Below, in pieces: positions 1 to 7,680 of a DNA stretch of 44,370 nucleotides. The notes under the pieces are model-generated. The model made no database searches, was not told where the DNA came from, and saw only the letters and a list, made by a program, of their open reading frames with translations. The translations under genes were made by a program, and so were the position numbers. The stretch is from contig DFNH01000039.1 of NCBI GenBank assembly GCA_002375985.1, positions 1 through 44,370 of the forward strand, written 5' to 3'. Numbering within the stretch: position 1 is the first letter of the stretch; the number at the start of each line of letters is the position of its first letter. The stretch is from Firmicutes bacterium UBA3572 (GTDB lineage: Bacteria > Bacillota > Desulfotomaculia > Desulfotomaculales > Desulforudaceae).

Positions 1-250
1 CCGGTTTATCCTCCAGATTCCCATCGGTCCGCAGAGCTAATCCGGCCGTGTTCCCCAATCTCGCCCATGCTATGGACCGCATCCCTGATATTTCAAACGG
101 GAAAAGGAATATGGTTCGTTTTCCTAGAATGTTACTTAACAGGAGTCCGCCACGGCGGAAAAAAGTATCCACTCCCGTAGCTTTCGCCGCTGGAGGGCTT
201 CCTGCAGTTCGACCAAGCGGGGTTACGTCCCCCGGGGGAGGATGGTAGCG

Positions 251-964
251 ATGAAAGAGTATGTGATTCGCCCGCTGGTGGTGGGGGCCAACGAGACCGA
301 TCAGGGTATCATGACCTACCTGCGCGGTTACGGCCGGCGGATCTGGATCCCCATCTACGTTTTCTACATCGAGGGCGGGGACCAGAAGATTTTGGTGGAC
401 ACCGGCTTGGAGCAGTTTATGGTGCCGCCGGGGGTGGGCGAGAAGTACGGGTTGACCATCCTGGAGTTTGAAGATGCCCTGGCCTCCGTGAATCTGAAAC
501 CGGAAGACATCGATATCATCATTCACACCCACCTGCACAACGATCACTGCGAAAACGACTACAAGTGCCCCAACGCCAAGGTTTACGTGCAGCAGGCTGA
601 ATTGGATTTCTTTCACCACCCGCACCCTATCGACCACCGGTATTATCCTGACGTTTTGGACGGTGTTAACGTGGTGACGGTGGACGGGGATCAGGAAATC
701 CTGGACGGCATCAGCGTCATCCTGACGCCCGGGCATACACCGGGAGGCCAGTCGGTGGTGGTAAACACGGTGCAGGGAAAGGCTATCATCACCGGGTTTT
801 GCTGCAATCACGAAAACTTTCCGCAGCGCGGACCGGTGGTCGCGCCGGGGGTGCACATCAACGCCATTGAGGCCTGGGAGAGCGCCCGCCGTATCCGGGA
901 AATGGCCGATATACTGATTCCGCTCCACGATCTGTCCGTCGGGCAACGGGGCATAATCCCTTAA
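251..964 (+). CDS. Metallo-beta-lactamase-fold hydrolase, N-acyl homoserine lactonase-like
   Basis: This is a 237-residue single-domain protein of the metallo-beta-lactamase superfamily. The metal-binding signature HTHLHNDH lies near residues 95-102, a second histidine is in TPGHTPGG near 160-167, and LIPLHD near the C-terminus supplies the last histidine. Order, length and the central HxHxDH are like AiiA/AttM lactonases and the quorum-quenching branch, but that branch also holds hydrolases of unknown substrate, so lactonase activity is only a guess. The start at 251 is chosen because GGAGG at 237-241 is 9 bases upstream; an in-frame ATG at 242 sits inside the ribosome site. The next gene begins about 50 bases downstream on the same strand and could be co-transcribed. 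Fold assignment is confident; substrate is unknown. Confidence 0.85.
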   Translation: MKEYVIRPLVVGANETDQGIMTYLRGYGRRIWIPIYVFYIEGGDQKILVDTGLEQFMVPPGVGEKYGLTILEFEDALASVNLKPEDIDIIIHTHLHNDHCENDYKCPNAKVYVQQAELDFFHHPHPIDHRYYPDVLDGVNVVTVDGDQEILDGISVILTPGHTPGGQSVVVNTVQGKAIITGFCCNHENFPQRGPVVAPGVHINAIEAWESARRIREMADILIPLHDLSVGQRGIIP

Positions 965-1017
965 CGGCACTTGCTGCACGCAGTCAACATAGCATGCCCG
1001 GAGTGAGGAGGATGGAT

Positions 1018-1878
1018 ATGCGGGTTGTCATGAGGACCTTGTTATCCGTGGTTTTGGTCGGTTCGCTGGCGCTGATCGCGGGGTGTTGGGGCCAGAATAA
1101 CTCGCACTCTCAAGACCTGTCCGGCAACGCCGAATTGACCGTGTATTTCCAGGACGCCGAAGGGAGGCTGGTGCCCGTTGTTCGCCAAGTCCACCTGGAG
1201 GCAGACACCCCCGAAAACCGGCTGCGCGCCGCGATGGAAGAGTTGCTGAAGGGACCCGCACCGGAGGATCAGAACCGGTTGTTCAGCCAATTACCGGACG
1301 GTGTGAAGCTGCTGGGGGTGGCGGTCAGCCGGCCGTATGCCACCGTGAATTTCAGCGCGGCGCTGGAACAGATGGGAGGCGCGATGCGGGTGCGCGGCAC
1401 GATCGACCAGTTGACCTGGACGGCCACCGCGCTGGAGGAGGTAAGCGGCCTGTTCCTGGAGGTAGAAGGCGAACGGGTCGGTACCGCTGAGCGGCCGTTC
1501 ACCGGAGAAGGACTGTTGTTTGACAAGCTGTATCGCCCGGCGGCGGGCGACTGGGCGCGCGAGGCCTCCCCGACGAAGTGCCTGGAGACCTTCATGGTGA
1601 CGATCGGGCCAAACGTGGAGGAGATGTGGCGCTGGATGGGCCCCCGCGCGCGGGATCTGTGGGGGACACCTGATAACGTCGAATGGACGGCGCTGGCCGA
1701 GGGTCTCGGCAGCTGGCGGGACTACGAGGTAGTGGATGAGATCATTGCTGGTGACGTAGCCACGGTGATCATCCGGGGTGATCAGGTCCTGGAGGGGATA
1801 CCTGAGCCCGACGCCACCTACCGGGCGCGCATGGTGCGCGAGGACGGTGTCTGGAAGTGGGACCTCCGCGCAGAGTAG
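1018..1878 (+). CDS. GerMN-domain lipoprotein
   Basis: A lipoprotein of 286 residues. The N-terminus is a signal peptide (basic MRVVMR, then a hydrophobic stretch) ending in the lipobox LIAGC, giving acylated Cys23. Residues about 40-165 resemble the GerMN (sporulation/spore germination) domain: an ENRLRAAMEELLKGP helix followed by a LPDGVKLLGVAVSRPYATVN strand region, as in GerM and related extracytoplasmic proteins. The C-terminal 110 residues (after SPTKCLETFM) look like a separate small alpha/beta fold that I do not recognise; similar tails occur on NTF2-like lipoproteins. Start 1018 has GAGGAGG six bases upstream; upstream ATGs at 994 and 1012 are less well placed. It probably acts at the outer face of the membrane, perhaps in spore or envelope physiology, which is inferred from the domain alone. 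Confidence 0.8.
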   Translation: MRVVMRTLLSVVLVGSLALIAGCWGQNNSHSQDLSGNAELTVYFQDAEGRLVPVVRQVHLEADTPENRLRAAMEELLKGPAPEDQNRLFSQLPDGVKLLGVAVSRPYATVNFSAALEQMGGAMRVRGTIDQLTWTATALEEVSGLFLEVEGERVGTAERPFTGEGLLFDKLYRPAAGDWAREASPTKCLETFMVTIGPNVEEMWRWMGPRARDLWGTPDNVEWTALAEGLGSWRDYEVVDEIIAGDVATVIIRGDQVLEGIPEPDATYRARMVREDGVWKWDLRAE

Positions 1879-1950
1879 CCTAAGCGTCTTTTTCTTCCCC
1901 GGCGTCACCCAGGAGTCCGTGGGCCAGGTGGCAGGTGGGTGATGTGCTGC

Positions 1951-1984
1951 CAAAAGACGCCCGCGCTCGGTGGCGCGGGCGTCT
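1951..1984 (-). terminator. Rho-independent terminator of clpB
   Basis: A perfect 12-bp stem (1955-1966 with 1973-1984, arms AGACGCCCGCGC and its complement) with a 6-base loop is followed on the minus strand by TTTT. It lies 22 bases beyond the clpB stop codon. On the plus strand the stem is not followed by a T run, so it serves mainly clpB. Confidence 0.85.
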
Positions 1985-2005
1985 GACAACCCTTCAGTAC
2001 TGCTG

Positions 2006-4603
2006 TTACGCGGCGTTGTCCGCGGGTTTGAAGGACAGCTTGCCGTTGTCCCCGACTTCCACCCGAACGGTTTGGCCGGGGGCGATCTCGCCGGCCAGCA
2101 GGGCTTTGGCCAGTTCGTTTTCGATCCGCTTCTGGATCACGCGTTTCAGTGGCCGCGCGCCGTAAACCGGATCGTAACCTTCCCGGGCCAGGAGCTCTTT
2201 CACTTCCGGGGTTACTTCCAGCTTGATGTCTTGCTTGGCCAACCTGTCCGCCAGGCGCTCCAGCTGGATGTCTACGATGGCCGCAAGGTGCTCGTTGGTC
2301 AGGGATTCGAACACCAGTATTTCGTCGATGCGGTTTAAAAACTCCGGCCGGAAGTGGTGCCGCAGCGTCTCCCGCACCCGGTTTTCGATCTCGCTCCAGG
2401 GCCGCCCGGCCAGTTCCTGGAAGTACTGGCTCCCCACGTTGGAGGTCATGATCACCACCGTGTTGGTGAAATCCACTGTGCGGCCGTGTCCGTCGGTCAG
2501 TCGGCCGTCGTCCAGGAGCTGGAGCAGGATGTTGAACACCTCGGGGTGTGCCTTTTCCATCTCGTCGAACAGCAGCACGGCATAAGGCCGGCGGCGTACG
2601 GTTTCGGTCAATTGTCCGCCTTCCTCGTAACCGACATAACCGGGCGGGGCGCCGATCAGGCGGGCCACGGCGTGTTTTTCCATGTACTCGCTCATATCGA
2701 AGCGCTGCAGGGCGCGTTCGTCATTGAACAGAAATTCGGCCAGGGCCTTGGCCAACTCGGTCTTGCCCACACCGGTGGGGCCCAGAAAGAGGAAGGAACC
2801 CATGGGCCGGTGCGGGTCGCCGATGCCGGCCCGCGCGCGCCGGATGGCGTCGGCTACGGCGGTCACCGCGTGGTGCTGCCCGACCACGCGGCGGTGCAGC
2901 TTCTCCTCCAGCCGGATCAGCTTCTCGGTTTCGCCCTCCAGCATCCGGGATACCGGGATCCCGGTCCACTTGGCTACGATCGCGGCCACGTCCTGCTCGT
3001 CGACCTCTTCCTTTAACAGGCGTGTCCGCCTTCCTTCCAAGCGGGCTTTGAGCGCGGCCAGTTCTTTCTCGAGCCCCGGAATGATGCCGTACCGGATTTC
3101 GGCCACCCGGGTGTAATCGGCATTACGCTCCGCCATTTCCTCCTCCGCACGCGCCTGTTCGATACGCTCCTTGATCAACCGGCTCTGTTGGATCAGGCTC
3201 TTTTCTTCTTCCCACTGTTCCTGGAGCTTGGCCAGGTGTGCCTCGGTCCGGACTTTTTCCTCTTCCAGCCGCGCCAGCCTTTCCCGGCTGGCCGGGTCCT
3301 CCTCTTTCAGCAGGGCCTGGCGCTCCACTTCTAACTGTCGCAGGCGCCGGTCCACCTCGTCGATCTCCGCCGGCCGGGAATCCAGCTCGGTCCGCAGACG
3401 GGCCGCGGCCTCGTCGATCAGGTCGATGGCTTTGTCCGGGAGGAACCGCTCGGTGATGTACCGGTCGGAGAGGGTAGCCGCCGCCACCAGGGCGGCATCT
3501 TTGATCCGCACCCCGTGGTGTACCTCGTACCGTTCCTTTAGGCCGCGCAGGATGGCGATGGTGTTGGTAACGTCCGGTTCTCCGACGTAAACCGGTTGGA
3601 AGCGCCGTTCCAGCGCCGGGTCCTTCTCGATGTGTTTGCGGTACTCATCCAGGGTGGTAGCCCCGATGCAGCGCAGCTCACCGCGGGCCAAGGCCGGCTT
3701 TAACATATTGGCGGCGTCCATGGCCCCCTCCGCCTTGCCGGCGCCTACCAGCGTGTGCAGCTCGTCAATGAACAGGATGATTTCGCCGTGCCGTTCGCTG
3801 ATTTCCTTCAATACCGCCTTGAGCCGGTCTTCGAATTCGCCCCGGTACTTGGCGCCGGCCACCAAGGCGCCCAGGTCGAAGGCCAACAGACGCTTGTTTT
3901 TCAAGGTTTCCGGCACGTCGCCGGCCACGATGCGGCGGGCCAAGCCCTCGACGATGGCCGTTTTACCCACGCCCGGCTCACCGATTAAGACCGGGTTGTT
4001 CTTGGTGCGCCGGGACAGCACCTGCATCACCCGGCGGATTTCCTCGTCCCGGCCGATGACCGGGTCCAGCTTGTTTTGGGCGGCCATTTCGGTCAAGTCC
4101 TGGGTGAACCGGGCCAGGGCCTGGTATTTATCCTCCGGGTTCGGATCGGTGACCCGCTGGGTGCCGCGAACCTCCTTCAGTGCCTGGTAGATGCGGTCCG
4201 GGGTCACGCCGTGCCCATTCAGAATCCTGGCCGCTCCACCGCCTTCCTTAGAGGCCAGAGCAAGCAACAGGTGTTCGGTGCTCAAGAATTCGTCTTTCAG
4301 TTTCCGCGCCTCGTTCCAAGCTTGTTCCACCACCTGCTGCACGGTAGGCGTGACGTAAATCTGGCCGGTAGGTGCCCCTGAAACCCGGGGCTTGCGGGCC
4401 AGTTCCGCATTTACTTTCTCCAGTAGGGCGGCCGGCGCGGCTTCCAGGCGCTGGAGAATCAAGTGTACCGTGCTTTGTTCGGGTTGCAAAAGCCCGGCCA
4501 GAATGTGTTCGGCGTCGACCGCTTGGTGGTTGTTTTCTTCGGCCGTGGCCCGGGCGGCTTCAAACGCCTCCTGGGCCCGAACGGTCAGCTTGTCTAAACG
4601 CAT
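2006..4603 (-). CDS. clpB: ATP-dependent chaperone ClpB
   Basis: Full-length 865-residue ClpB disaggregase, which works with DnaK/DnaJ to resolubilise aggregated proteins in the cytoplasm. Visible parts in order are the N-terminal Clp repeat domain (about 1-145), the first AAA+ module with Walker A GEPGVGKT and Walker B ILFIDELHTL, the long coiled-coil middle domain (about 400-530, rich in E, R and K) and the second AAA+ module with Walker A GPTGVGKT and Walker B VLLFDEMEKAH, followed by the D2-small domain. The middle domain distinguishes it from ClpA and ClpC. The ATG at 4603 has AAGGAGGAG just upstream. It follows dnaJ by 45 bases and ends at a strong terminator, so it is the last gene of the hspR heat-shock cluster. 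Confidence 0.98.
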   Translation of the reverse strand: MRLDKLTVRAQEAFEAARATAEENNHQAVDAEHILAGLLQPEQSTVHLILQRLEAAPAALLEKVNAELARKPRVSGAPTGQIYVTPTVQQVVEQAWNEARKLKDEFLSTEHLLLALASKEGGGAARILNGHGVTPDRIYQALKEVRGTQRVTDPNPEDKYQALARFTQDLTEMAAQNKLDPVIGRDEEIRRVMQVLSRRTKNNPVLIGEPGVGKTAIVEGLARRIVAGDVPETLKNKRLLAFDLGALVAGAKYRGEFEDRLKAVLKEISERHGEIILFIDELHTLVGAGKAEGAMDAANMLKPALARGELRCIGATTLDEYRKHIEKDPALERRFQPVYVGEPDVTNTIAILRGLKERYEVHHGVRIKDAALVAAATLSDRYITERFLPDKAIDLIDEAAARLRTELDSRPAEIDEVDRRLRQLEVERQALLKEEDPASRERLARLEEEKVRTEAHLAKLQEQWEEEKSLIQQSRLIKERIEQARAEEEMAERNADYTRVAEIRYGIIPGLEKELAALKARLEGRRTRLLKEEVDEQDVAAIVAKWTGIPVSRMLEGETEKLIRLEEKLHRRVVGQHHAVTAVADAIRRARAGIGDPHRPMGSFLFLGPTGVGKTELAKALAEFLFNDERALQRFDMSEYMEKHAVARLIGAPPGYVGYEEGGQLTETVRRRPYAVLLFDEMEKAHPEVFNILLQLLDDGRLTDGHGRTVDFTNTVVIMTSNVGSQYFQELAGRPWSEIENRVRETLRHHFRPEFLNRIDEILVFESLTNEHLAAIVDIQLERLADRLAKQDIKLEVTPEVKELLAREGYDPVYGARPLKRVIQKRIENELAKALLAGEIAPGQTVRVEVGDNGKLSFKPADNAA

Positions 4604-4648
4604 GGTAGCTCCTCCTTATTGTTAAACTGTTAAAACATCGTCCGCGCG

Positions 4649-5599
4649 TTAGATCACCAGACCCGAGCGTGGGTTAAACCCAGAAACGGTTTGCAGTTCT
4701 TTCAACAGTTCTTTCTCCCGGGGGGTCGGTTTTTCCGGAATTTTGACTTCCAGTCGTACCAACAAGTCACCCGCGGGCTCTCCGCCGGCAGCCGGTAAGC
4801 CAAGGCCCTTGAGCCGCAGAACGGTACCGTTTTGGCTGCCGGGCGGCACGTTCACGCTTACGGTGCCCTTAAAGAACGGAAACTCCACCCGCGCGCCCAA
4901 AGCGGCCTCGCTAACCGTCACCGGTAGCGTGCACTCCAGATCGCGTCCGTTCAGCCGGAAAAAGTGATGGGGCCGAATCCGGATTCTTACGTAAAGATCG
5001 CCTGCCGGCCCGCCGCCGGTACCTGGTGCGCCCTTTTGCGGCACCTTAATCCGGGAACCGTCGCCGGTACCCGGTGGGATGCGTAGTTGGAGGGTGCGCC
5101 CGTTGAACCGGATGGCCTTTTCGGTGCCCTGGTAGGCCTCCCGAAGCGTAATCTCCAACGTGCCCTCTAGATCGTGTCCCCGGTACGGAGTTTCGCGGGT
5201 ACGGTACCCGTAATCTGCAAAAAGGTCGTCCGCGCTGGCGAAAAACATCCGGAAAAAGTCGCTAAAACCTTCGGCACCCCGGCTGCCGAAGGTAAAGCGG
5301 ATTCCTTGACCGCCGTTATGGCTCTGCCACCAGGGCCCGGCGTGCCGATAACCGTCTGCCCAATCTGCGCCGAAAACCTGGTGCCAATCCCGTGGAATGG
5401 CGTCGTATTTGGCACGCTTTTCCGGGTTGCCCAGTACCTCGTACGCCTCGCAGATTTCTTTGAAACGGGCCGCGGTGCCCGGATCTTTGTTCCGGTCGGG
5501 GTGGTACTGCCGCGCCAGTTTGCGATAGGCTTCCTTGATCTGTTTTTGGTCCGCTTTGCGGTCCACGCCCAGGATGGCGTAGTAGTCCTTATACTCCAA
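4649..5599 (-). CDS. DnaJ-family chaperone, CbpA type without zinc finger
   Basis: A 316-residue Hsp40 co-chaperone. The J domain occupies residues 1-65 (MEYKDYYAILGVDRKA, then the HPD motif in YHPDRNKDPG), a glycine-rich linker with aromatic residues follows, and the two C-terminal beta-sandwich substrate-binding domains cover about 135-300 (GTLEITLREAYQG, LRIPPGTGDGSRIKVP). The CxxCxGxG zinc repeats of classical DnaJ are absent, so this is the CbpA/DnaJ2 type. A TTG start at 5599 is chosen: AAAGGAGG lies about 10 bases upstream and the result matches the usual MEYKDYY start; a GTG at 5608 sits only three bases after the ribosome site. clpB follows 45 bases later. A terminator separates this gene from hsp20 upstream, so expression probably needs readthrough or its own promoter. 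Confidence 0.93.
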   Translation of the reverse strand: MEYKDYYAILGVDRKADQKQIKEAYRKLARQYHPDRNKDPGTAARFKEICEAYEVLGNPEKRAKYDAIPRDWHQVFGADWADGYRHAGPWWQSHNGGQGIRFTFGSRGAEGFSDFFRMFFASADDLFADYGYRTRETPYRGHDLEGTLEITLREAYQGTEKAIRFNGRTLQLRIPPGTGDGSRIKVPQKGAPGTGGGPAGDLYVRIRIRPHHFFRLNGRDLECTLPVTVSEAALGARVEFPFFKGTVSVNVPPGSQNGTVLRLKGLGLPAAGGEPAGDLLVRLEVKIPEKPTPREKELLKELQTVSGFNPRSGLVI

Positions 5600-5657
5600 C
5601 AGGCACACACCTCCTTTGCATGGTTATGTTGGACTGCCAACACCGTGAAAACGGTTG

Positions 5658-5684
5658 AAAAAAGGCGAGGGAACGCTCCCTCGC
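5658..5684 (-). terminator. Internal terminator/attenuator between hsp20 and dnaJ
   Basis: A perfect 8-bp GC-rich stem (GCGAGGGA at 5665-5672 with TCCCTCGC at 5677-5684, 4-base loop) is followed on the minus strand by C and six Ts. It is oriented to stop transcription coming from hspR-hsp20 before dnaJ-clpB, and may set different expression levels within the cluster. Confidence 0.8.
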
Positions 5685-5750
5685 TGGAAACAGGGCAGAC
5701 CTGAGCGCCCGCCGCAACATCTTCAGTGTCGGGGGAGACGCGCGATCATA

Positions 5751-6188
5751 CTATTCGTCAACGCTGATCTGAATTTGCTTGGGCCTGGACTCGTCGGACT
5801 TGGGCAGGACGATCTCCAGCACTCCGTTGCGCAGGGTGGCCTTGATGGCGTCCTGTTTGACCGGAACACCTACCGTAAAGCTGCGCTGGAAGGTGCCGTA
5901 AGACCGCTCCGCCCGAAGCTGCCTGGCGTTTTCGGGCACCGCCTGTTTGCGCTCGCCCTGGATGAGAAGCTGATTGCCAAGTAGCTGCACTTTCACGTCT
6001 TCCTGGGTCAAGCCCGGAACATCGGCATACACGATAACATTTTCCGGCGTTTCATAAACGTCCGTTGCGCCGCACATGTTGCCGAAGTCCCGCTCGAAGG
6101 GCCGGCCCAGGGTATCGTCAAACAGACGGTTTACCGCGTACTGCAGGTTTTGTAGGTCACGGAAAGGATCCCACCTCATTAACGACAT
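5751..6188 (-). CDS. Small heat-shock protein, Hsp20/alpha-crystallin family
   Basis: A 145-residue small heat-shock protein that holds unfolding proteins in an oligomeric shell. The N-terminus (MRWDPFRDLQNLQYAVNRLF) is the typical WDPFRDL amphipathic segment. The alpha-crystallin domain runs from about 40 to 135 (VYETPENVIVYADVPGL, ending LRNGVLEIVLPK), and the short C-terminal tail contains the I-x-I type anchor (IQISV). The ATG at 6188 is preferred over the GTG at 6197 because CCGGAGG is 8 bases upstream of the ATG and would overlap the GTG. It lies 58 bases downstream of hspR on the same strand, so it is probably co-transcribed and repressed by HspR. A terminator follows 67 bases after its stop. 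Confidence 0.95.
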   Translation of the reverse strand: MSLMRWDPFRDLQNLQYAVNRLFDDTLGRPFERDFGNMCGATDVYETPENVIVYADVPGLTQEDVKVQLLGNQLLIQGERKQAVPENARQLRAERSYGTFQRSFTVGVPVKQDAIKATLRNGVLEIVLPKSDESRPKQIQISVDE

Positions 6189-6246
6189 AGTTATCACCTC
6201 CGGATCATAGTATTTTTTTATGATGCAGTTGATGTCTCCCCCAACA

Positions 6247-6537
6247 TTATTTTACATCATTTTGTCTTGCCCCGGTCACGACCGGGCCAAGAATTTCCTC
6301 CAGCTCTAGGATAATTTTTACACCTGCCAGGTTTACGCCCTTGACTTGCGTCAAGTAACGCACCCGCTGAATCAACTCAATGTCTTTTTTCGAGTAAAGC
6401 CGGTTGTTGCCCTTGGTCCGCGCCGGGCGAATGAGACCATACTCTTCGTAAATCCGCAAAGTGCGGGGATGGATGGCCAGCATTTCGGCGACGATACCGA
6501 TGGCAAAGACCGGCTCTTTGTCATCGAATTCGATCAT
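6247..6537 (-). CDS. hspR: MerR-family heat-shock regulator HspR
   Basis: A 96-residue transcription factor with a MerR-type winged helix-turn-helix (AIGIVAEMLAIHPRTLRIYEEYGLIRPAR is the start of the domain; the NNRLYS wing follows) and a short coiled-coil tail (GVNLAGVKIILELEE). HspR proteins repress their own heat-shock operon together with DnaK. The gene heads an operon with hsp20 and then dnaJ-clpB, which is the classical context, although dnaK is not beside it here. The start ATG has AGGAGG 7 bases upstream. The C-terminus is short, as in HspR. A sigma-A promoter with palindromes lies immediately upstream. A different MerR member is possible but this context makes HspR the best call. Confidence 0.88.
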   Translation of the reverse strand: MIEFDDKEPVFAIGIVAEMLAIHPRTLRIYEEYGLIRPARTKGNNRLYSKKDIELIQRVRYLTQVKGVNLAGVKIILELEEILGPVVTGARQNDVK

Positions 6538-6569
6538 TGAGTGGCCTCCTGCATAATGATTTTCCTATA

Positions 6570-6603
6570 ACAATTGTATATTACTTAACAATACTATTGT
6601 CAA
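6570..6603 (-). promoter_or_regulatory. Sigma-A promoter of the heat-shock operon with palindromic operator candidates
   Basis: On the minus strand a perfect -35 TTGACA (6603-6598) is 17 bases from a -10 TATACA (6580-6575), about 38 bases before the hspR start. A 13-base palindrome ACAATACTATTGT (6588-6600) overlaps the -35/spacer, and ACAATTGT (6570-6577) overlaps the -10. Their centres are about 20 bp apart and both use the half-site ACAAT. A canonical HAIR element (CTTGAGT-N7-ACTCAAG) is not present, so the palindromes are inferred HspR sites. Confidence 0.7.
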
Positions 6604-6836
6604 ATAATCTGTGCCTTATACGCACTCATATAGAACCGATTTGGGTCTTGTTCAAAATTTAATGCCGTTATTCGGAGCCGCACTTTAAATTTTACCGCCG
6701 AGCAAACACGGGTGTCGCCCCGTTTTTTCGCCCTGGTGCAGAGGGTTTCATGGCGGGGGTGTAGAAAAAATGTTTTGTTTCGGGGGTGGGCAGAGTAAGA
6801 GTGCGCGACCGGCTCCGCCGGTGCTTTGCGCGGGGG

Positions 6837-7352
6837 GTGGGACTTATTCTTATCGGGGTAGTTTCGGACACCCACATTCCTTCGCGGGCCAGAGAGTTGC
6901 CCAAGCCGCTGCTCCAGGCCTTTGCCGGAGTTGATATGATCATCCACGCCGGGGACATCACCGCGCCCACGGTGTTGGAGGAACTGGGCCAACTGGCCCC
7001 GGTGGTGGCCGTGGCCGGGAACATGGATTCCTGGGAGATGTACGAGCGTCTGGGCGAGATCCGGCTTTTGGAATTGGCCGGGTTTCGGATCGGCGTGCTG
7101 CACGGACATGGGGGATACGGAAACGTCCGGGACCGGGTTCTGGCGGCCTTTACCGATGTGGACTGTATTGTCTTCGGCCACACCCACGCGCCGTACTGCC
7201 AAAAACACGAAGGGGTGTTATTGTTTAATCCCGGTTCGCCCACGGACCGGCGGCGGCAGCCCCGTGCTTCTTATGGTCTACTGCACCTGGGGCGGGAGAT
7301 CAGGGGTGAAATCATCTTTTTGGGCGGGGGGGAGATAACGGCACATGAATAA
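6837..7352 (+). CDS. YfcE/MJ0936-type metallophosphodiesterase
   Basis: A calcineurin-like phosphoesterase of about 171 residues, the length usual for the YfcE/MJ0936 family. The motifs are in order: GVVSDTHIP (D-x-H), IIHAGDI (G-D), VAGNMD (G-N-x-D, in place of the common GNCD), VLHGHGGY (G-H-G) and VFGHTHAPY (G-H-T-H), which together bind two metal ions. Such enzymes hydrolyse phosphodiester model substrates; the cellular substrate is unknown. The start is uncertain: GTG 6837 gives MGLILIGVVSDTH and leaves no long extension, whereas GTG 6786 would add 17 basic residues not seen in the family. Neither has a clear ribosome site. The stop overlaps the next gene by 8 bases. Confidence 0.88.
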   Translation: MGLILIGVVSDTHIPSRARELPKPLLQAFAGVDMIIHAGDITAPTVLEELGQLAPVVAVAGNMDSWEMYERLGEIRLLELAGFRIGVLHGHGGYGNVRDRVLAAFTDVDCIVFGHTHAPYCQKHEGVLLFNPGSPTDRRRQPRASYGLLHLGREIRGEIIFLGGGEITAHE

Positions 7353-7644
7353 TGATTTAAGGTTTATTATGAAAAGAAAAGCTACTCTAAAGGACGCGGT
7401 GGACATCTTTCTGGACAGTCCGGACCTGGTGCCCATTTATGTCATCGCCCATAAGGGGGACTATGCGGTCTTGGTCCAGGAGGAAGAACAGCTTTATCTC
7501 GTGGTCGAAAAAGAGGGCCGGGGCATCCTCCTGGCTAAACTTACGCCGGATCTGGTGCGCCTCCGCCCGGTTGAGGACGGGCGGGAGCGTTACCAGGCCG
7601 AGACTTTCATCCGGCAGCGGATCCGCGAGGCGGGCTTGGGGTAA
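7345..7644 (+). CDS. Small hypothetical protein
   Basis: A 99-residue acidic protein that I do not recognise. It is predicted soluble, with an N-terminal helical part (KDAVDIFLDSPDLVP), a central run of alternating hydrophobic residues suggestive of a small beta sheet (AVLVQEEEQLYLVVEKEG) and a basic C-terminal helix (ETFIRQRIREAG). It overlaps the phosphodiesterase gene by 8 bases and has GGGGGGAG upstream of the ATG, so it is probably translated from the same message. An internal ATG at 7369 is an alternative start. It has no cysteine, no signal peptide and no membrane segment. Confidence 0.65.
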   Translation: MNNDLRFIMKRKATLKDAVDIFLDSPDLVPIYVIAHKGDYAVLVQEEEQLYLVVEKEGRGILLAKLTPDLVRLRPVEDGRERYQAETFIRQRIREAGLG

Positions 7645-7680
7645 GGGAGCAGAATTCGATCCCGAAATTGCAAAGGTTTT

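Noticed and set aside
48..248. 66-residue frame at the left edge
   Set aside because: It has no ribosome site, unlikely composition (basic and proline-rich) and overlaps the real hydrolase start; not a gene.
1291..1989. Long minus-strand frame overlapping the GerMN lipoprotein gene
   Set aside because: Antisense shadow of a convincing lipoprotein; runs into the clpB terminator and has no ribosome site.
6604..6836. Minus-strand frames overlapping the YfcE gene start
   Set aside because: Composition is typical of an antisense frame of a GC-rich gene; the phosphodiesterase motifs on the plus strand are clear.
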